64,000 nucleotides of DNA from Amblyomma americanum (lineage: Eukaryota > Arthropoda > Arachnida > Ixodida > Ixodidae). Position 1 is the stretch's first letter. Each line of letters begins with the position of its first letter. A model generated the notes under the pieces. That model was not told the origin of the DNA. It saw only the letters and a program-made list of their open reading frames with translations, and ran no database searches. The stretch covers positions 140,394,121-140,458,120 of the forward strand of contig NC_135504.1 of assembly GCF_052857255.1 (NCBI RefSeq). Direction: 5' to 3'. A program made the translations under genes and the position numbers. Below are positions 58,526 through 64,000 of this stretch, one piece after another.

Positions 58526-61500
58526 GAAACTCCGTGCTGGACAAACTCCGCGCTGGAGAAACTCCGTGTTGGAGAAACTCCGCGCTGGAGAAGCTTCGCG
58601 TTGGAGAAACTGCGCGTTGGAGAAACTCCGCGTTGGAGAAACTCCGCGTTGGAGAAAGTCCGCGTTGGAGAAAGTCCGCGTTGGAGAGAGTCCGCGATGG
58701 AGACACTCCGCGCTGGAGAAACTACGCGTTTGAGAAACTCCGAACTGGAGAAACTCCGCGATGGAGACACTCCGCGCTGGAGAAACACCGCGCTGAAGAA
58801 ACTCCGTGTTGGAAAAACTCCGTGTTGGAGAAACTTCGCGTTGGAGAAACGGCGCGTTGGAGAAACTCCGCGTTGGAGAAACTCCGCGCTTGAAACACAC
58901 TGCGCTGGAGAAACTCCGCGTTGGAGAAAGTCCGCGTTGGAGAAGGTCCGCGTTGGAGAAAGTCCGCGTTGGAGAAAGTCCGTGTTGAAGAAAGTCCGCG
59001 CTGGAGAAACTCCGCGTTGGATAAACTCCGCGCTGGAGAAACTCCGCGACGGACAAACTCCGCGATGAAGAAACTCCTCTGCGTTGGAGAAAGTCCGCGT
59101 CGGAGGAGGTCCGCGTTGGAGAAAGTCCGCGCTGGAGGAACTCCGCGTTGTATAAACTCCGCGCTGGAGAAACTCCGCGACGGACAAACTCCGCGATGGA
59201 GAAACTCCGCGTTGGAGTAGAGTCCGCTCTGGAGAAACTCCGTGCTGGACAAACTCCGCGCCGGAGAAACTCTGTGTTGGAGAAACTCCGCGCTGGAGAA
59301 ACTTCGCGTTGGAGAAACTCCGCGTTGGAGAAAGTCCGCGTTGCAGAAATTCCGCGTTGGAGAGAGTCCGCGATGGAGAAACTCCGCGCTGGAGAAACTC
59401 CGCGTTTGAGAAACTGCGAACTGGAGAAACTCAGCGATGGACACTCCGCGCTGGAGAAACTCCGTGTTGGAGAAGCTCCGTGTTGGGGAAACTTCGCGTT
59501 GGAGAAACGGCGCGTTGGGGAAGCTCCGCGTTGAAGAAAGCCCGCGTTGGAGAAGGTCCGCGTTGGAGAAAGTCCGCGTTGAAGAAAGTCCGCGTTAGAG
59601 AAAGTCCGCGCTGGAGAAACTCTTCGTTGGATAAACTCCGCGCTGGAGATACTCCGCGATGGAGAAACTCTGCGAGGGACGAACTCCGCGATGGAGAAAC
59701 TCCGCTTTGGTCAAAAGTCCGCGTTGGAGAAAAGTCCGCGTTGGAGAAAAGTCCGCATTGGAGAAAAGTCAGCGCTGGAGAAACTCCACGCTGGAAAAAC
59801 TCTGCGCTGGAGAAGCTCCGCGCTGGAGAAACTCCGCGCTGGAGAAGCTCTGCGCCGGAGAAACTCCGCGCTGGAAAATCTCCGCGATGGAGAAACTCCG
59901 CGTTGGTGAAAGTCCGCGTTGGAGAAAAGTCCGCGTTGGAGAAAAGTCCGCTTTGGAGAAAAGTCAGCGCTGGAGAAATTCCACGCTGGAAAAACTCCGC
60001 GCTGGAGAAGCTCCGCGCTGGAGAAACTCCGCGCTGGAGAAGCTCTGCGCTGGAGAAACTCCGAGTTGGAGAAACTGCACTGGAGAAGCTCAGCGTTTGA
60101 GAAACTCCGCACTGGATAAACTCCGTGTTTGAGAAACTCCGCGATGGAGCAACTCCGCGCTGGAGAAACTCCGAGTTGGAGAAACTCCGCACTGGAGAAG
60201 CTGCGCGTTTGAGAAACTCCGCACTGGAGAAACTCCGCGTTTGAGAAACTCCGCGCTGGAGAAATTCCTGGCTGGAGAAACTCCGTGCTGGAGAAACTCC
60301 GCGCTGGACAAACTCCGCGCTGGAGAAACTCCGTGTTGGAGAAACTCCGTGTTGGAGAAACTCCACGCTGGAGAAACTTCGCGTTGGAGAAACTGAGCTT
60401 TGGAGAAACTCCGCGTTGGAAAAAGTCCGCGATGGAGAAACTCCGCGCTGGAGAAACTCCGCGTTTGAGAAACTCCGAACTGGAGAAACTCCGCGATGGA
60501 GACACTCCGCGCTGGAGAAACTCCGATTTGGAGAAACTTCGCTTTGAAGAAACGGCGCGTTGGAGAAACTCCGCGTTAGAGAAACTCCGCGCTTGAAACA
60601 CACCGCGCTGGAGAAATTCTGCGTTGGAGAAAGTCCGCGTTGGAGAAACTCCGTGTTGTAGAAACTCCGCCTTGGAGAAACTTCGCGTTGAAGAAACGGC
60701 GCGTTGGAGATACTCCGCGTTGGAGAAACTCCGCGCTTGAAACACACCGCGCTGGAGAAACTCCGCGTTGGAGAAGGTCCGCGTTGGAGAAAATCCGCGT
60801 TGGAGAAAGTCCGCGTTGGAGAAACTCCGCGTTGAAGAAAGTCCGCGTTGGAGAAAGTCCGCGCTGGAGAAACTCCGCGTTGTATAAACTCCGCGCTGTA
60901 GAAACTCCGCGATGGAGAAACTCCGCGACGGACAAACTCCGCGATGGAGAAATTCCGCGTTGGAGAAAAGTCCGCTCTGGAGAAACTCTACGCTGGAGAA
61001 ACTCCGCACTGGAGCAACTCCGCGTTGGAGAAACTCCGCGCTGGACAAACTCCGTGCTGCATAAAATCTGCGCTGGAGAAACTCCGGGCTGGAGAAACTC
61101 CGCGCTGCAGAAACTCCGCGTTGTATAAACTCCGCGCTGTAGAAACTCCGCGATGGAGAAACTCCGCGACGGACAAACTCCGCGATGGAGAAATTCCGCG
61201 TTGGAGAAAAGTCCGCTCTGGAGAAACTCTACGCTGGAGAAACTCCGGGCTGGAGAAACTCCGTGCTGGACAAACTCCGCGCTGGAGAAACTCCGTGTTG
61301 GAGAAACTCCGCGCTGGAGAAACTTCGCGTTGGAGAAACTGCGCGTTGGAGAAACTGCGCGTTGGAGAAACTCCGCGTTGGAGAACGTCCGCGTTGGAGA
61401 AAGTCCGCGTTGGAGAGAGTCCGCGATGGAGAAACTACGCGCTGGAGAAACTCCGCGTTTGAGAAACTGCGAACTGGAGAAACTCCGCGATGGAGACACT

Positions 61501-64000
61501 CCGCGCTGGAGAAACTCCGCGCTGGAGAAACTCCGTGTTGGAGAAGCTCCGTGTTGGGAAAATTCGCGTTGAAGAAACGGCGCGTTGGAGAAGCTCCGCG
61601 TTGGAGAAACTCCGCGCTTGAAACACACCGCGCTGGAGAAACTCCGCGTTGGAGAAAGTCCGCGTTGGAGAAGGTCCGCGTTGGAGAAAGTCCGCCTTGG
61701 AGAAAGTCCGCGTTGTAGAAACTCCGCGTTGAAGAAAGTCCACGTTGGAGAAAGTCCGCGCAGGAGAAACTCCGCGTTGGATAAACTCCGCACTGGAGAA
61801 ACTCCGCGATGGAGAAACTCCGCGACGGACAAACTCCGCGATGGAGAAACTCCGCGCTGGAGGAACTCAGCGATGGAGAAACTCCGCACTGGAGAAACTC
61901 CGCGTTTGAGAAATTCCGGGCTGGAGAAACTCCGCGCTGGAGAAACTCCGGGCTGGAGAAACTCCGCGCTGGGGAAACTCCGCGCTGGAGAAACTCCGCG
62001 CTGGAGACACTCCGTGTTGGAGAAACTCCGTGTTGGAGAAACTCCGTGTTGGAGAAACTCCGCCTTGGAGAAACTTCGCTTTGAAGAAACGGCGCGTTGG
62101 AGAAACTCCGCGTTAGAGAAACTCCGCGCTTGAAACACCGCGCTGGAGAAACTCCGCGTTGGAGAAAGTCCGCGTCGGAGAAGGTCCGCGTTGGAGAAAG
62201 TCCGCGTTGGAGAAACTCCGTGTTGGAGAAACTCCGCCTTGGAGAAAGTCAGCCCTGGAGAAACTCCGCGTTGTATACACTCCGCGCTGGAGAAACTCCG
62301 CGATGGAGAAACTCCGCAACGGACAAACTCCGCGATGGAGAAATTCCGCGTTGGAGGAAAGTCCGCGTTGGAGAAAAGTCCGCTCTGGAGAAACTCTACG
62401 CTGGAGAAACTCCGCGCTGGAGCAACTCCGCGTTGGAGAAACTCCGCGCTTGAGAAACTCCGTGCTGCATAAAATCTGCGCTGGAGAAACTCCGGGCTTG
62501 AGAAACTCCGCACTGGAGAAACTCCGTGCTGGACAAACTCCGCGCTGGAGAAACTCCGTGTTGGAGAAACTCCGCGCTGGAGAAGCTTCGCGTTGGAGAA
62601 ACTGCGCGTTGGAGAAACTCCGCGTTGGAGAAACTCCGCGTTGGAGAAAGTCCGCGTTGGAGAAAGTCCGCGTTGGAGAGAGTCCGCGATGGAGACACTC
62701 CGCGCTGGAGAAACTACGCGTTTGAGAAACTCCGAACTGGAGAAACTCCGCGATGGAGACACTCCGCGCTGGAGAAACTCCGTGTTGGAGAAGCTCCGTG
62801 TTGGGGAAACTTCGCGTTGGAGAAACGGCGCGTTGGGGAAGCTCCGCGCTGGAGAAACTCAGTGTTGGAGAAACTCCGTGTTGGAGAAACTCCGCGCTGG
62901 AGAAACTTCGCGTTGGAGAAACTGCGCTTTGGAGAAACTCCACGTTGGAGAAAGTCCGCGTTGTAGAAAGTATGCGTTGGAGAAAGTCCGCGATGGAGAA
63001 ACTCCGCGATGGAGAAACTCCGCGCTGGAGAAACTCCGAGTTTGAGAAACTCCGAACTGGAGAAACTCCGCGATGGAGACACTCCGCGCTGGAGAAACTC
63101 CGCGCTGGAGAAACTCCGTGTTGGAGAAACTCCGTGTTGGAGAAACTCCGCCTTGGAGAAACTTCGCTTTGAAGAAACGGCGCGTTGGAGAAACTCCGCG
63201 TTAGAGAAACTCCGCGCTTGAAACACCGCGCTGGAGAAACTCCGCGTTGGAGAAAGTCCGCGTCGGAGAAGGTCCGCGTTGGAGAAAGTCCGCGTTGGAG
63301 AAACTCCGTGTTGGAGAAACTCCGCCTTGGAGAAAGTCAGCCCTGGAGCAACTCCGCGTTGTATAAACTCCGCGCTGGAGAAACTCCGCGATGGAGAAAC
63401 TCCGCAACGGACAAACTCCGCGATGGAGAAATTCCGCGTTGGAGGAAAGTCCGCGTTGGAGAAAAGTCCGCTCTGGAGAAACTCTACGCTGGAGAAACTC
63501 CGCGCTGGAGCAACTCCGCGTTGGAGAAACTCCGCGCTTGAGAAACTCCGTGCTGCATAAAATCTGCGCTGGAGAAACTCCGTGCTGGACAAACTCCGCG
63601 CTGGAGAAACTCCGTGTTGGAGAAACTCCGCGCTGGAGAAGCTTCGCGTTGGAGAAACTGCGCGTTGGAGAAACTCCGCGTTGGAGAAACTCCGCGTTGG
63701 AGAAAGTCCGCGTTGGAGAAAGTCCGCGTTGGAGAGAGTCCGCGATGGAGACACTCCGCGCTGGAGAAACTACGCGTTAGAGAAACTCCGCGCTTGAAAC
63801 ACACCGCGCTGGAGAAATTCTGCGTTGGAGAAAGTCCGCGTTGGAGAAACTCCGTGTTGTAGAAACTCCGCCTTGGAGAAACTTCGCGTTGAAGAAACGG
63901 CGCGTTGGAGATACTCCGCGTTGGAGAAACTCCGCGCTTGAAACACACCGCGCTGGAGAAACTCCGCGTTGGAGAAGGTCCGCGTTGGAGAAAATCCGCG

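Larger units (their letters stand above)
22314..64000. repeat. Giant 16-bp GC-rich satellite array, consensus GGAGAAACTCCGCGYT, open at the window end
   Basis: From about 22314 to the last base the sequence is an unbroken tandem array of 16-bp units, roughly 2,600 copies. Common variants change CGCGCT to CGCGTT, CGTGTT, CGCACT or CGCGAT, and ACTCC to AGTCC. A 17-bp form has an extra A (GGAGAAAAGTCC). A marker variant reads GCGCTTGAAACACACCGCGC. Each unit carries GGAG and CTCC, which are complementary, and two CpGs. No other element interrupts it. Because 16 is not divisible by 3 and the consensus has no stop in six frames, every frame on a strand reads the same 16-residue cycle: LEKLRVGETPRWRNSA on plus, FLQRGVSPTRSFSNAE on minus. 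These frames are a by-product; I annotate no genes here. Confidence 0.95.

Noticed and set aside
22314..64000. CRISPR-like array
   Set aside because: Units are contiguous 16-mers without unique spacers, no cas genes are present, and the context is eukaryotic.
22314..64000. Telomere or rDNA spacer
   Set aside because: The unit is unlike TTAGG, and no rRNA sequence is in the window.

Overview
The window looks like nuclear DNA of an arthropod, most probably a hard tick (Ixodidae). Features supporting this are tRNA-headed SINEs of the tick type, several non-LTR, LTR and DNA transposon remnants, spliced coding fragments with GT/AG introns, AATAAA signals and low gene density. The genus cannot be told from the sequence. 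There are no bacterial operons, no rRNA, no CRISPR array and no intact host gene that can be named.

Positions 1-7.4 kb: a reverse transcriptase fragment cut off by a SINE, then mostly non-coding DNA. This stretch holds a minus-strand terminal exon (2676-2961), a second SINE family, the 3' end of a LINE with a GAATT tail, and one weak candidate exon (5931-6036).

Positions 7.4-16.8 kb: DNA transposons. A P-element/THAP9-like transposase C-terminal exon lies on the minus strand. An animal EnSpm/CACTA-type transposase pseudogene on the plus strand (8173-15419) can be read as four exons whose splice sites and phases all fit; the joined frame is broken by three in-frame stops and no frameshift. 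Its introns hold a possible solo LTR, a piggyBac-like TTAA MITE and a SINE. A 574-bp inverted-repeat MITE sits in a TTAA that overlaps its stop codon, followed by a pogo-like MITE with TA target duplications.

Positions 16.8-22.3 kb: decayed SINEs, a coiled-coil pseudogene, a young internally deleted Ty3/gypsy element with 150-bp LTRs, another SINE, a fold-back hairpin, a GC-rich stretch with no recognised gene, and a SINE of the second family.

Positions 22.3-64 kb: one uninterrupted GC-rich satellite running off the window end (over 41.6 kb, roughly 2,600 units). The unit is 16 bp, consensus GGAGAAACTCCGCGYT. Because 16 is not a multiple of 3 and the unit has no stop in any frame, all six frames stay open for long distances and yield spurious proteins of up to 936 codons. 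The array has nested higher-order repeats with offsets of about 1.09, 1.34, 2.14, 2.82, 6.27, 7.56 and 10.26 kb. One 2,820-bp block is repeated in tandem without a visible difference. This satellite is the most unusual feature of the window.
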